From Daphnia carinata (taxonomy: Eukaryota > Arthropoda > Branchiopoda > Diplostraca > Daphniidae), in the NCBI RefSeq assembly GCF_022539665.2, contig NC_081335.1, positions 9,150,449 through 9,214,448 on the forward strand: a stretch of 64,000 nt of DNA, read 5' to 3'. Positions 50,827 through 61,162 of this stretch are shown here, in pieces. Both the position numbers and the translations under genes were made by a program. Under the pieces are notes generated by a model. The model was given only the letters and a program-made list of their open reading frames with translations. It was not told the DNA's origin and searched no databases. Within the stretch, counting starts at the first letter, position 1. Every line of letters begins with the position of its first letter.

Positions 50827-52965
50827 AGACTTCATAAGCGAAATCCGGTTCCGGTTCTTGAATTGGGCGACAGCATAACTTGCTGATGAGTCCGAAAAAT
50901 CCACAGCCATAACAGATGCGTAAGAAAAGTAGACCAAGGAGGCAAAGTACACCGATGAAGAAATAACTTTTAATAGTTTCCCACCAGCTAGTATAAGAGT
51001 TCACTCCAGAGGCTGATAAAAAAACGTTGGTTACACTTGGTCGATTATTGGCTGAAAACTCACTCGGCGAATGTTCATTCATAGCTGCAGCGATATCAGC
51101 CATAATACTCATATGATCCATAATAGTTTCGCCATACGTAGGGTTACTTTTATGTTCATAGTAAAAAAATTTCACATCTTCATAACGAAAGGAATGCGCA
51201 AGATCTTGTACCGGTACCACGATACCTGCGTTCACTGATTTCCAGGTGTTATTACGAAACGCATAAGGAATGTCATTGAAGTTTACGAACCCATTTGTCC
51301 AATAACACGGCGAATATTTAATGAGTTCCCAACCGTTCAGGTTAATCTTATAATTTTAGAATTTTGGTTGCGGTCCGCAAGATGTTATGGCGGTCTCGAA
51401 AGTCACATTTAAAGGTTTGCATGATAGGACAATGGCGGTTTTTCCAAAGGCTTGTAATTTTGTGCATTTGGGTAGATCTAGATGCGAAGCAGTTAACCAG
51501 CCATTATATTGTGCGGCAATAATTGCTCTCACATGTTGGGCATTTCTTGAATCACATTGTAAGATTTGAATTAACCGTGATAATTCATTTTCATGGTCCG
51601 TAAGTTGATCACGAACATATTGTAAGTTAGCTGGATGATCCAAATTTTGAGCGCTAGGTGGCGCGGGGTCCGCCAATTTTATTGTCGACAAATTTTCCAT
51701 GATGGCCGCCGTTGAAATGAAGAGTTTTGATTGGCCGACAATGTTAAAAGCATCAGATTTCTTCGAACAAGAGTTTTGCATAGGAATACAACGCGGTTGA
51801 AAAGATAAATGGAAATCCAATTGTTTTTTATCATCTTGAAATCGGAAAATTTTGTCATTTCCCGTTTTTCGTATTAATTTTCCAATTCCAGATTCGATGA
51901 GGTGAGCTTATTGTTCAGATCGTTGAGTACAGAACTGCCGTAATCGCGATCGAAAATTAATCGCGATTGCTATTGCGATTAATATTTTAATCGACGATCA
52001 AATTATTTTAAAATAATCGCAATCGGCGATTAAAGGGGGAAAAAATTAATTTTTGATCGCAATTATTTTACGATTATTTAGCGACATCTATGAACAGTAG
52101 ATGAGACTATATGAAAGTCTGCTCATAGCTGGGTCACTTTTGTAGCAGACGCTTTTTTGAAATGTTCACTTGTTTCAATTTTTTCAATTGTTTAAATTGA
52201 AAAAAATGGCAAGTTATTTTCTTACTGCTAGATGGCGCCCAAAAATAATCGGAAAAACAATCGCTAAGAAATTTAATCACCGATCAAAATTTTTCAACAG
52301 ACGAATGATCGCCGATCATTTTTTTTGCGATTATCGCCGGCTACCGATAATCGCTCAAGAAATAATCGGACGGCAAGTCGGGTTGAGTATATGTTTTGTC
52401 CCAAACTAAAGTCAAATGATTATGCGACAAATGACCTGTTTAGGCAGAAGCAATTACAATCGGTGTCGAAAAATTACTGTCTTTCACATTTTGATATAAA
52501 CGCACTTTCTCAAGCACACAATTAATAATTTCGATAGTTTGAAGCCATTGACCGTAAATTTCAGGTTCACGGTCAAACACATATTTATTTTCCACAGCAA
52601 CAATTTTTTGTTCGTCACACCGAAGACTGGTAATCATATCATTGCACTCATTTGGCGTAGTGTCTAGTGGAATTTTATCGGGCACAATCACTAATTGTCC
52701 AAAAAAAGTTCATGGTGACATGTCGTATTTGTTTCCACTTTGCACAAATATATCAAGGAAAATGAACAGCCGCACGCACTTCACTATATATTGAATATTG
52801 TACGTCAACGGAATGTTTATCATTTATTTCCGGATGACAGTCGGCATCCGCAAATTGAATTATCCCCATTTTCGGCGATTCGGTACAATCACATACGGTC
52901 GCTTCAAAGGCTCGAACGTTAAGTCCGTAAAGACATTGCAGTAATATAATTGACAAAGACGACAT
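50825..52965 (-). pseudogene. Envelope-like glycoprotein of family E, split by a MITE
   Basis: The minus-strand frame begins MSSLSIILLQCLYGLNVRAF, a signal-peptide-like start, then CDCTESPKMGIIQF and further cysteine-bearing segments. The second half follows after the MITE (51930-52381). It ends with a membrane span (FFIGVLCLLGLLFLRIC) and a short CC-bearing tail before the pre-LTR hairpin. In-frame TAA codons lie at 52440 and 51356. The position before a 3' LTR marks it as env. Its pattern is unlike the F-type env of A2 and might derive from a rhabdo/chuvirus-type glycoprotein; I could not test this. Confidence 0.65.
51922..52389. mobile_element. hAT-type MITE 2 with 8-bp target duplication
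   Basis: The element is 51930-52381 (452 bp), flanked by GTTGAGTA at 51922-51929 and 52382-52389. The ends are CAGAACTGCCGTAATCGCG and ...CGGACGGCAAGTCGG, an imperfect inverted pair related to MITE 1. Inside, CGATCGAAAATTAATCGCG-like repeats surround a core with CTAGATGGCG, also present in MITE 1. No transposase. Confidence 0.88.
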
Positions 52966-52969
52966 TTCT

Positions 52970-53604
52970 ACATATGCAAAAAAAAAATTCTATAAAAAAA
53001 AAACAATACATAAGAAAAATTTAAACAGAGCAGTGGCCAAAAACATTCTACATCAACATTGGTTTTTTATATATATATAGATATTGGAAATTGAATAAAA
53101 GACAAGAAAAGAGAGAAAAGAAAGTAAAAGTGAAAAGTTTTTCCATCGGCCCTCAAAAGGTCAACGATTTCCCGTCGGCTTTTCAGTAGCTACGCTACGG
53201 CAGAAGATAGGAAATAAAAGGGTGTCGTATTATAACTGTGTTTTCGGGCATAAGAAAAAATTATTTTTAATCGAAAATGGTATCGTTGGAAAGAGGAAAA
53301 GACGCTCGTATTTATCAAAAAGGAATAATTGAAAAAGATTGATTCATTTAATTATGCGGAGAAGAAAAGAAACATTTAATAGTTTAAGGCGGAAAAAGTC
53401 CGTGCGCGAAAGGTCAAACTCGGGTTTTCGTTTTTTTTTCTAAGTCCAACGCAGGGAAAAAAGACTTGGCTAGAAACGGAGGGGAAAGAATGTGAAACAT
53501 GAACGGGTGGGCGGAGCTAACACGCTTGAGGGGAAACATGGAATTTTCGGAATACGAATGCAAGTGTATGGAAAGGCCTGAGGGAGCAAGAATATTTTTT
53601 CTCT
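52970..53604. other. A/G-rich stretch without visible genes
   Basis: 53290-53480 resembles 45290-45420 and the purine-rich flanks of the small-gene copies. No convincing coding frame was found. TATATATATATAGATA near 53072 is a short microsatellite. Confidence 0.5.
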
Positions 53605-53905
53605 ACTTGGTTCAAAATGTTGGTACGCTTCAACATTCAAGAAGAAGGAAGGGAAGGAGGTGTGAAAGGGAGATGATAAAACTCAACGAAAGGAAATATA
53701 TTTCTTAGCTCGTTGCAAAGTGTTGGGGCAGCTTCAGTGTGAAAGAAGAAAGGAAAGTGAAAAGAAGTGTGCAAAGGGGTTGATAAAAGTAAACGAAAGA
53801 AAATATATTCCCTCATTGGCTGTGAAGTGCTGGAATAGCTTTAGTGTTCAACGGGAAGGACAAGTGAAAAAAAGTGTAAAGCGGGGGACGCGTTGGGAAA
53901 AATCT
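53605..53905. repeat. Three tandem units of about 106 bp
   Basis: Units start near 53605, 53714 and 53820. Each carries (A/G)AAGTGTTGG..CAGCTT.AGTGT, a GAAGGA/GAAAGGAAAG run, a GTGTGAAAG/GTGTGCAAAG word and CGAAAGAAAATATATT. The third unit is shortened. Frames in this region encode lysine-rich repeats, but their composition is that of purine-rich DNA. Confidence 0.75.
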
Positions 53906-54379
53906 GGGCGTTGGCTACATTCAATAAGAAGACGTATAGACAAAGTGGCTTGGAGATGTAGGAAAAAGAAGATTTGTGCATGAAGAATACTTTTGTGCAT
54001 CTATAGGAAAAGTGGTAGCGATCTCAAGAAACATGGTAGCTTACGCTGCACGGAAGCACCGTCGCCCTTCGCGCTAAGACGGAGCGCGCTTCTCTGCCCT
54101 GCCACTTAACCATTCAACACCAACACCCGCACGGAAAATTGACGAAACCCACACCAGAATATCAACGCTACAATAGACGCTCCTACAACTCTCCAACCTC
54201 TCTTGCATTTAAAAGCAGTATCCTTAGAGCATTGGCACCATAATATTTACAGATACCGCAGTAAAAGGAAAAAAAACACTCTCAACTCTTCTTGCTTCTA
54301 CCCTTTTCCTCTCCCAATTTATTAATTTAAACGAAAACAGGACATCTTAGTAACCAACGACCCTTTATGTTATTTTTGC
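53906..54379. other. Stretch without visible genes
   Basis: I see no gene, RNA or repeat end. 54055-54110 is locally GC-rich. The sequence may be internal retroelement DNA leading to the hairpin and LTR at 54908-55298. Confidence 0.5.
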
Positions 54380-54742
54380 TTGGAACTTCTGAAGTTTTAT
54401 GGGGTTACAGCCTTGCTCCTTCACTTATTGACCTTTCTGTTGCTGAAGCTGTGCTCTAGGTTTAGGCATACCTTATACAGAGGCAATTGTATCTGTATCG
54501 AGCTCCGTGCTCGAGGGCCTCTGAGTCCTTCAACGGAACACGCCACACTGAGCTCCGAGCTCCTCGACGTCCACGTCGCTACCCACTTTTTCCATATTCT
54601 TTGCTTTGTTGTTATGAATCATCTTCGTAAAGACTGTCTAGGTTTAGACACTTTAGCTCAGATTTATTGTACCGAGCCCTGTGCTCGAGGGCCTCTGAGT
54701 CCTTCAACGGAAAACGCAACACTGAGCTCCGCGCTATTTTGA
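54380..54742 (+). pseudogene. Membrane-span-bearing frame before a 3' LTR, with an internal direct repeat
   Basis: A 120-residue frame starts with a hydrophobic helix (YGVTALLLHLLTFLLLKL). It contains a direct repeat of about 65 bp (54498-54560 and 54674-54740, coding RGPLSPSTE.ATLSS twice). Its place 200 bp before a hairpin, purine tract and LTR suggests it is the remnant of an env C-terminus. The repeat reduces confidence that it is a normal protein. Confidence 0.35.
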
Positions 54743-54907
54743 CGTTCGTTTATAGGTGTATCTTTTTCTCTTCGCAATTTTCCGTTTCAAGTAAAAAAAA
54801 AAAATTCCTGTGTCTTCTGAGAACGAAGACCAAAGCGACGATGGTTCACAAATTATTCCGTTTTAGTTGTCCAACTCCTACTGTATTTGCTGTTTCTTGA
54901 AAAAATA

Positions 54908-54942
54908 GATTGCGGGATGCAATCTTCCAAGAGGGGGAGTCA
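54908..54942 (+). promoter_or_regulatory. Pre-LTR hairpin and polypurine tract
   Basis: GATTGCG-GGA-TGCAATC at 54908-54924 forms a 7-bp stem closing with a G-T pair. Eighteen bases later, after AAGAGGGGGAGTCA, the LTR begins with TG at 54943. This is the plus-strand example of the arrangement seen at 30138-30172 and 50792-50826. Confidence 0.85.
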
Positions 54943-55298
54943 TGTTAGGACGTCGAGCTCAACTCAACTCGCCTATCAACTCTTGCTATCCCCCCCACCC
55001 CACTCGAACTTATTTCTACGACTCTCCCTTTTATTACTTTCTTCCGCTTGACCGGGGTGTCAACGACACCAAGCTCATCTGTTAACCTCGTCTCCCTTTT
55101 TGACACTGTTTTGCTGTTTTATTGCCCACGCTTACCTTAGCGTCCCCAAGCTAAGGCGCGGTATAAAACCCCCTACCCGAGCTTCCAAAAAGGGAGTCCC
55201 CTCGTAGTCGTCGCATAGACTAGTTGTGTATTTTTTGTAATGTCCTGGTGCCAATTTTAAAAATAAACGAACAGAAACGCAACTTTTCAATTGTTGCA
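54943..55298 (+). mobile_element. C-related LTR
   Basis: It starts TGTTAGGACG. It shares GACC...GGTGTCAACGACACCAA, TTTATTGCCCACGCT and the GCGGTATAAAACCCC TATA region with the U3 part of family C LTRs. It is shorter. The end at TTGTTGCA (55298) is inferred from the similar end GATTATTGCA and is less certain. Confidence 0.7.
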
Positions 55299-55605
55299 AT
55301 ATGAAAACAAAATAAATGAAACACACATAAAATCTATGATGTGTTGTATCATTCTTATTCTTTCTCTTTTTTTTTTCACAATGTAGTTTGTTATCAGATG
55401 GTTTCCTTTTTTATATACATACGTCATGGCGTATGACCACCTTTATATATATATATATTTTTTATATTTTTTTCTTTTTTTTTTATGTTAAGATTAAGGG
55501 AATGCAAATACAAATGTAAGATCAGAAATTGGTATATTATGGTTGATAAACTACAAGAAATACAAGGTACATTTATAAAAGAAACAAGTGTGGAGAAAAT
55601 AATAG
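55299..55605. other. AT-rich stretch with TA microsatellite
   Basis: 55440-55490 is a TATATATA run followed by T-rich DNA. No gene was found. Confidence 0.6.
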
Positions 55606-56193
55606 TCAAGAATCAACAATGTAATCATCTGCATTCAGGGATCTCGGTCCATCAGGGCGCCTTCCGGGTCGGTTACAGGTAGGGCAGGTGACCTGCACCC
55701 ACCATTGGGATACGCCTAATCTTGTAGTGGAGGCATTCGGTTCTGTGGATCGAGCTCCAAAATTTCTTGAAGCTTTTCCACAGACCGTTGCCAATTCATT
55801 TAGGGCTTTGCGTAGCTCTAACTTCAAAATCCCAGTTCGAAGATTGAGCTCGCGCATGTAGAGTTCGTGCCAGGTGGGCAAGGTGAGGTCCGGACAAGAA
55901 CGCACAGGTTCCGGCATAAGTGTAGCGAGTGGCCGTAGACGCACCGGGTTGGATGGCGCCTGAAATGAAACCGGGTTGGGTTGGACCCGGGGTGGAACAC
56001 GGATCCGGGGTGGAAAATTAACCTGGGGTGGAAAAAGCACCTGGGGTAGAACAGGTGAAGTGCGGAGGGTGCCCGATGGCCTAGCTTCCGACGCACTCGC
56101 ATTTTTTTGCCGAAGTCGCCAAGAACGGTCGGAACTATGCCGACGAGTGGTGTAGGGTGACAGCCTATAACTTCCGTCATCGTCGTTAGGCAT
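55606..56193 (-). CDS. Hypothetical proline-rich protein, 195 residues
   Basis: ATG 56193 starts MPNDDDGSYRLSPYTTRRHS. A basic region follows, then an imperfect proline-rich repeat (LPQVLFPPQVNFPPRIRVPPRV) encoded by GGGGTGGAA-type tandem DNA near 55990-56055. A predicted helix (YMRELNLRTGILKLELRKALNEL) and CPTCNRPGRRPDG come next, before a DDYIVDS end. The frame is complete with a stop. A TATA-like ATTATATATTCG lies on the minus strand at 56270-56281, about 80 nt upstream, a spacing like that of small-gene copies b and d. No known family was recognised. Confidence 0.45.
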   Translation of the reverse strand: MPNDDDGSYRLSPYTTRRHSSDRSWRLRQKNASASEARPSGTLRTSPVLPQVLFPPQVNFPPRIRVPPRVQPNPVSFQAPSNPVRLRPLATLMPEPVRSCPDLTLPTWHELYMRELNLRTGILKLELRKALNELATVCGKASRNFGARSTEPNASTTRLGVSQWWVQVTCPTCNRPGRRPDGPRSLNADDYIVDS

Positions 56194-57129
56194 TTTTCAG
56201 AAATACTTATGTTGATAGAAAACGAGTTCGCAAACGGCGAGGAGGTATTGATTGTTTCCATCCAACAGCGTCGAATATATAATAGAATATTGTTGTCGTC
56301 ATCTATTGTGAAATAGCTTCCCGGAATTGAGAATTAGTTCCATCTCTCCGTCCATTATGATCCGTTGAATGGCTCTTTTTTTTCGTTAAGGACACCCTCG
56401 TAGATACAAAGCAAGCGAAATGTAACCATATAGGGCACCAGTAAGAAGAACGGATTACAAATTCCACGAAATACACCTCATACACAGCAATTCATACCTC
56501 TCGGACACACATATATACTGGCAATAGCAAATGGCATCATTTAAACATAATATGAGAAATGTAATAATTAACATCGAAATGTAGATATATGTATATACAT
56601 AGGGGAGAGCGGACCCAAATTGGACATGTACCAAATTGGACAAACGCAATAACTCGAAGGGATATTAATAAAATGAAATTTAAAAAATAGTGTGTGATGG
56701 GAAATTCCATTCCACACTTAGGGCAAAAATTTTAAAAACAGACTACAAATATTCGTGTAGGTATCTCAAAAATAAAATTTACAGCCATTTTCCTGATCTT
56801 TTTGGTTTGTACAATTTTTTATATAACTAGAAAACAACTCAACGAAAAACGGCTTTGTTATTACAAAAAAAAATAGATAATCTTTCCCTTTTCAATTCCC
56901 AAGCTTGTTTTAATTTTTAGGATAAGTAGTTTAAAAATTAGAAGCGATTTACAAAATTACCTTCTGTTGGGAGATACTGGACATTTTTGGGGTGATATCG
57001 GAAGCAAACGATATTTTTGGGACGGGGCCTAGGTTGCTAGGTTACGGAAATAATCATAAACAAACGCTGAAACCTGAGTTTTCTTTTTATACGATATCAT
57101 CATGCTATTTTTTAATGTTTTGTTAAAAT

Positions 57130-57747
57130 AATGTTAAATATAACTAATAATAATTGTGAGAACATAATACAGTCGGCACATTAGTTTCGTCACAGTTCCA
57201 AATTTGACTGGGAAGGAACTTGTATTTCATGATATAATTGTCATAAAATTTATTGACAACGACGCGACTGAAACCTGCAGCTCTTGCCTGACTGTTGGCC
57301 TCTGGTTTTCTGATGGACAGTGTTTTGTTTCTTTTTAAGAAACCAGTAAACCAATCTTTTGATGCTTCATTTTTTTTACATCGAGTTTGGAGGATGTCTT
57401 ACATTGCATGCAACCGCATACTGATGAGCCAACTGACGAGTTTGTTTGGGAGTCAGTCCATGATTTAGCATGCAACATGCTTTTAAATATGCGCTGAACT
57501 CTTCTTCTTGCTGCACTATAAATATTTGGCTATGGTGTTGTTGCCTCTTGATATTCTTATTAGGTAAGTTTACAGATTGCAAGGTTTCTCTTCCGCAATA
57601 ATAGCCAACTGTTGATTTGGATAAGTTGAATCTTTTAGCAGCAGCTCTAATTGTTAGCTGCTTTGAATGGACAGCGAATACTGCTTGCTTCAGAGCGTCT
57701 TCTGTTGGCATATCAGTTTGTCTCATCCTAATATAACTACGTGGCAT
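57130..57747 (-). pseudogene. Pogo-type transposase, N-terminal half
   Basis: The frame 57747-57376 carries a pipsqueak-type helix-turn-helix (TEDALKQAVFAVHSKQLTIR and AAAKRFNLSKSTVGYY). After a frame change near 57376 the minus strand reads [20 protein letters not shown], a CENP-B-type DNA-binding domain, then [10 protein letters not shown] with the first catalytic aspartate. A stop follows near 57137, and the rest of the catalytic domain is missing. It would bind the terminal repeats; cleavage activity is lost. Confidence 0.88.
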
Positions 57748-57931
57748 CTGTGGTTATGGTTAAAAGAATGTCTATTACAATAACGGTGCTTTAATGAATA
57801 TGTAATGCTTACCTTGACTAATCTTCTTGCTATTGATTATTGGCAAAGAATGTTTCCCATTCAATAGAGTATTTAAAAAACTCTACCGTGGATGAGTTGA
57901 AGTACCTTCCAGTGAGATCGTCCAAACCCCG

Positions 57932-58543
57932 TACAGTAAGGCTCCACAAAACGGGACAAGTCGCGCGAGGGGTGACCCTTCCCGTTTTGCGGATTTTCCC
58001 ATTTTGCGAGTTGCCATAAGGCTACCATTGGTGGGGTTCGCCAACCTTTTTATACCTGCTTTTTTCAATGCGACAAGCCATACGATAAAATTTAGGTTTC
58101 CAAACCTGATAGGGAGCTGCAAACAAAACCATGCTTTTCTTGGTTTTTCCCATTTTTAAGCTCTGTAACTCACTTTTTGAATTTTAAGTTTTAACCGAGT
58201 CATTTCAGTTCATCTTTCCCTTCGGTACGGCTGTGTACTACATTCCCCTATTTCCTCTAACGCTGGACCTTGTTAAACTTAACAAGCATATTTTTAAAGC
58301 ATGAAAATATTGCGGTTTGTCGCCTCACGTTAAGAAGAATAAAATTTAAGATATGGTAAACTGCAGTCAGTACTTTGTAAGCCTACACTTCATTCACACT
58401 GCAATGCACTACCAAGAATTTAAATCTCCCGCCAACACATCTGAGAAAATGCCCTAAGGCGGAATTTGGTGCGAGCAGCCCCTCTTCCCGTTTTGCGAGA
58501 TTTCCCCTTTTGCAGGCGTCCCATTTTGTGGATCCTTACTGTA
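57932..58543. mobile_element. Nested mariner-type MITE
   Basis: CAGTAAGGCTCCACAAAACGGGAC at 57934-57957 and the near reverse complement ending at 58541 (two differences in 24) are flanked by TA (57932-57933, 58542-58543). Length is 608 bp, with no transposase. CCCGTTTTGCG words recur near both ends. It sits inside the pogo-like element and so inserted later. Confidence 0.88.
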
Positions 58544-58689
58544 CACTAAGTTACCTAGTTAATGTAACAATAAAAAAACTTCTAATATGAGTTGACGAAA
58601 GTTTCATAAATGATGAAACATTCACGAAAAATTTTTTTGGGTAACACTATATAATTTTATTGTACTGCTAGGCTTTAGTAATAACAAAT

Positions 58690-58872
58690 TCAAATACCTG
58701 TATCGGAATCAATTGAAGTGAAGGGTATTTCACCAAGGAATAAATTCACATTAGCTGACAAACTATCACCTTCCATAGCAGGAATTACTTTGAAGCATGG
58801 TTCAAAATTGTTGTCTGCTATTTCCTTTTGACAATAGCAATCGATGCTAATTAAATACTTGATAGTTAACAA
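58690..58872 (-). CDS. Short frame upstream of the transposase
   Basis: The 60-residue frame (DNNFEPCFKVIPAMEGDSLS, ANVNLFLGEIPFTSID) lies between the right end of the pogo-like element and the nested MITE. It could be a 5' exon or an accessory frame. I see no known motif. Low support. Confidence 0.2.
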   Translation of the reverse strand: MLTIKYLISIDCYCQKEIADNNFEPCFKVIPAMEGDSLSANVNLFLGEIPFTSIDSDTGI

Positions 58873-59336
58873 GCCCCTCCTATTTTCATGTTTTTATAGC
58901 TTTTTGTCCATTCCAACACCCCAATCAATCATTGCAACATTTCCATCAAATTATAATTAGTTTAATATTTTTAAATACCTAAGTAGCTTAATGAAATCTG
59001 TATACCATACAATTTTTTCGAAACATGTATCTTCAGTATATCAGTGTTTTAAGGCCATGTCTAATGTAAAACACCGGATGTCCAGTTTTCCCCCCTAAAA
59101 TTTTTTTTCTTTTAAATTTTTCTTTTTTTAAAAATGTGTTCACGCCTAAACTGCTCAACCAATTTCAATGAAAAAAATTGTGAACATAAAGTTAAGTTCA
59201 CTTTACAATAAAAGTACTTTTTAATGCGCTAAAATCCTTTTATTTTCTGAGATAATGACAAAATAAGTTTTTTGTCCAGTTTGGATCCGCTCTCCCCTAT
59301 ACACATATATAGATATGTTTGTTGGGAATATATTAG

Positions 59337-59538
59337 TGTAACGAGCCCAAAGGCTATCCGAAGACAGCCACACCCTCAACATCCCTCAAGCGTTTCACGA
59401 GTGAAAGTGAACGTATCCCCACCCATTTTACCTTCAGATGTGTGTTAGTTAGTAGTATAAATACAGCATTATTGTACCTTGTTGAAGAGGAATTGTTACG
59501 ACGATTCACTGCAATACACGAGGTTATGAAACTTTACA
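59337..59538 (+). repeat. B1 5' LTR
   Basis: The 202-bp LTR runs from TGTAACGAGCCCAAAGG to GAAACTTTACA. TATAAATACAGC at about 59456-59467 is a TATA box. It begins 38 bp to the right of the pogo-like element. Confidence 0.9.
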
Positions 59539-59540
59539 AT

Positions 59541-59560
59541 TGGAGGTCCCAACGAGACTC
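59541..59560 (+). promoter_or_regulatory. B1 primer-binding site
   Basis: TGGAGGTCCCAACGAGA starts two bases after the LTR. It resembles the complement of the 3' end of a tRNA with acceptor GGTCCCA-type stem, possibly tRNA-Gln, judging from memory of eukaryotic tRNA-Gln genes. Confidence 0.65.
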
Positions 59561-59608
59561 ACACTTGTTGTCCAGTACAAAGTTTCTACCCGTACCTTAT
59601 TTCAGTGA

Positions 59609-61160
59609 TTGTGCTCTACACTTCCCCGACGAGTCTCCAACAACTCTACCAGACCAAGGAACACCATCAAAGGTAAGCGAATGTCGCTTGATCATATTGT
59701 ATCAGAGACTACTCGTAAGGAGAATACTTTGTATCCGAACATTGCTGACGAACTATCTCCACCGTTGTACCCCGTATTTCCCGAGCCAGACACAACCAAC
59801 CAAAATCCCAACTACCCTCGAGAAAAATTTTTAGACCACTGGAAAACTATTGTGGACTTAGAATTTGAACAAGAAGTAGAACAAAACAAAACCTATCAGA
59901 CTACCACGACAAAAGCAAAAATCCAACAAATAGAATCCAAAACACAAGAAGTTATTAAAGAGACCCACAACGCATTACAATTATATTCATATACGTTGTT
60001 AGAACCATCGTTGCAAGTACCAAGTGGTATAACAGCAGAAACTATTACAAACACCACAAAGACAGTCAAAAATTACGTAGAATCCCTTGGTGGCAACACC
60101 GAAAACCTTGACAGTTTATTACAGCAAATTAGCATTGTACATGGTAAAGAGAAAGAATTCTTATTAGGTACCAGCCGTATTTTACAAAGAGAAGTAGTAC
60201 TTGCGCAGATTACAGAGAAAAATGTTCGTCTGAACTCAATTTTGAGTTACAGAGCTTAAGAAAGCAGCTAGAGAGCAACAAGAAAAAGGCAAAGAGTTCC
60301 AAATACACCTTAAGTAGCTCCCTTGAACAACTCCAAGAAAGTAACGAAACTCTAAAAAACTCCCTTGAAAAAACTGCCAATCGAATAAGCGAATTAGAAA
60401 CAAGCCTTGAAAGTACCACAGCAACAGAAAACCAACTACAAAACCTGTTACGAAAAAAAGAAGCCAATATCATAGCAGTTGAGAGAGAAGGGCAAGAAAT
60501 AATTAGCAAACTTGAAAGTGAAAGAAAACAACTGGTTACGAAGTTAGAAACCGCCAAGCAACAGATAAAAGCAGCTTTAGAAACAAACAAACAACTTCAG
60601 ACAGAAACAAAAGAAACAAAAGAGATCCTTGAAAAAACCTTAACAGAAAAAGTCGCCTTTCGAAGAAGTCTGATAGATATTACTACAAAGAATAAAAATC
60701 TTGAAACAGAATTACAAAAAATCAACGCGCAGACAATAAACCAAGAAGAAAAGATTAAGTATCTGGAAAACAGGATAAGAGAATATAGAAAGCAACAGGT
60801 AACATTCGCTGAAACCGAAGACTTAGACAACTCCAACGAACCAGGAGAGATAACGAAATTAGTAAGTGAGATAAACGACCTAACCTCAATAACAGAAGGA
60901 GACAAATCCCTTCACTTCGAGTTAGAATCTGAACAAGTTGAAAAACTACAGCAACTCAACAACGACCTACAGAACCAAATCGAGATCCAAAACGACAACC
61001 TTCTTCAACTAGAGCGAAAGTACCAAACACGACACAACAGATACCGATAGCCTTGATACATCCACAACCCAACCAATTGTAAAAGCATTAGGAGAATTAT
61101 TTTCCAGAGAAGACAAAAAGTCAATTCCAATCTTCAAAGGGAAAAGTACTGATAAAGATT
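59609..61160 (+). pseudogene. B1 gag N-terminus with a long coiled coil, two frame changes
   Basis: The first frame (to 60259) includes a proline-rich start and KFLDHWKTIVDLEFEQEVEQN. A -1 frame from about 60235 is then open for some 270 codons without any ATG and encodes a strong coiled coil (LRKQLESNKKKAKSS, SLEQLQESNETLKNSLEKT, KYLENRIREYRKQQ). It closes at TAG about 61050. A third phase continues with DTSTTQPIVKALGELFSRED and IPIFKGKSTDKDW, the usual entry to a Ty3/gypsy capsid. The long coiled coil before the capsid is unusual and might drive particle assembly. Confidence 0.75.
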
Positions 61161-61162
61161 GG

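Larger units (their letters stand above)
56600..59299. mobile_element. Pogo-like DNA transposon, defective
   Basis: Terminal inverted repeats GGGGAGAGCGGACCCAAATTGGAC (56602-56625) and its near reverse complement (59273-59297, two differences) are flanked by TA at 56600-56601 and 59298-59299, as for Tc1/mariner elements. CCAAATTGGACA is repeated just inside the left end. The interior holds half of a pogo-type transposase on the minus strand and a nested MITE. Total length is about 2.7 kb. Confidence 0.9.
59337..61162 (+). mobile_element. LTR retrotransposon B1, 5' part only
   Basis: LTR (59337-59538), primer site, leader and the N-terminal part of gag are present. The element is cut at about 61162 in the first codons of the capsid by a GGGCC palindrome. 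The LTR matches the solo LTR at 10706-10905. Confidence 0.88.
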
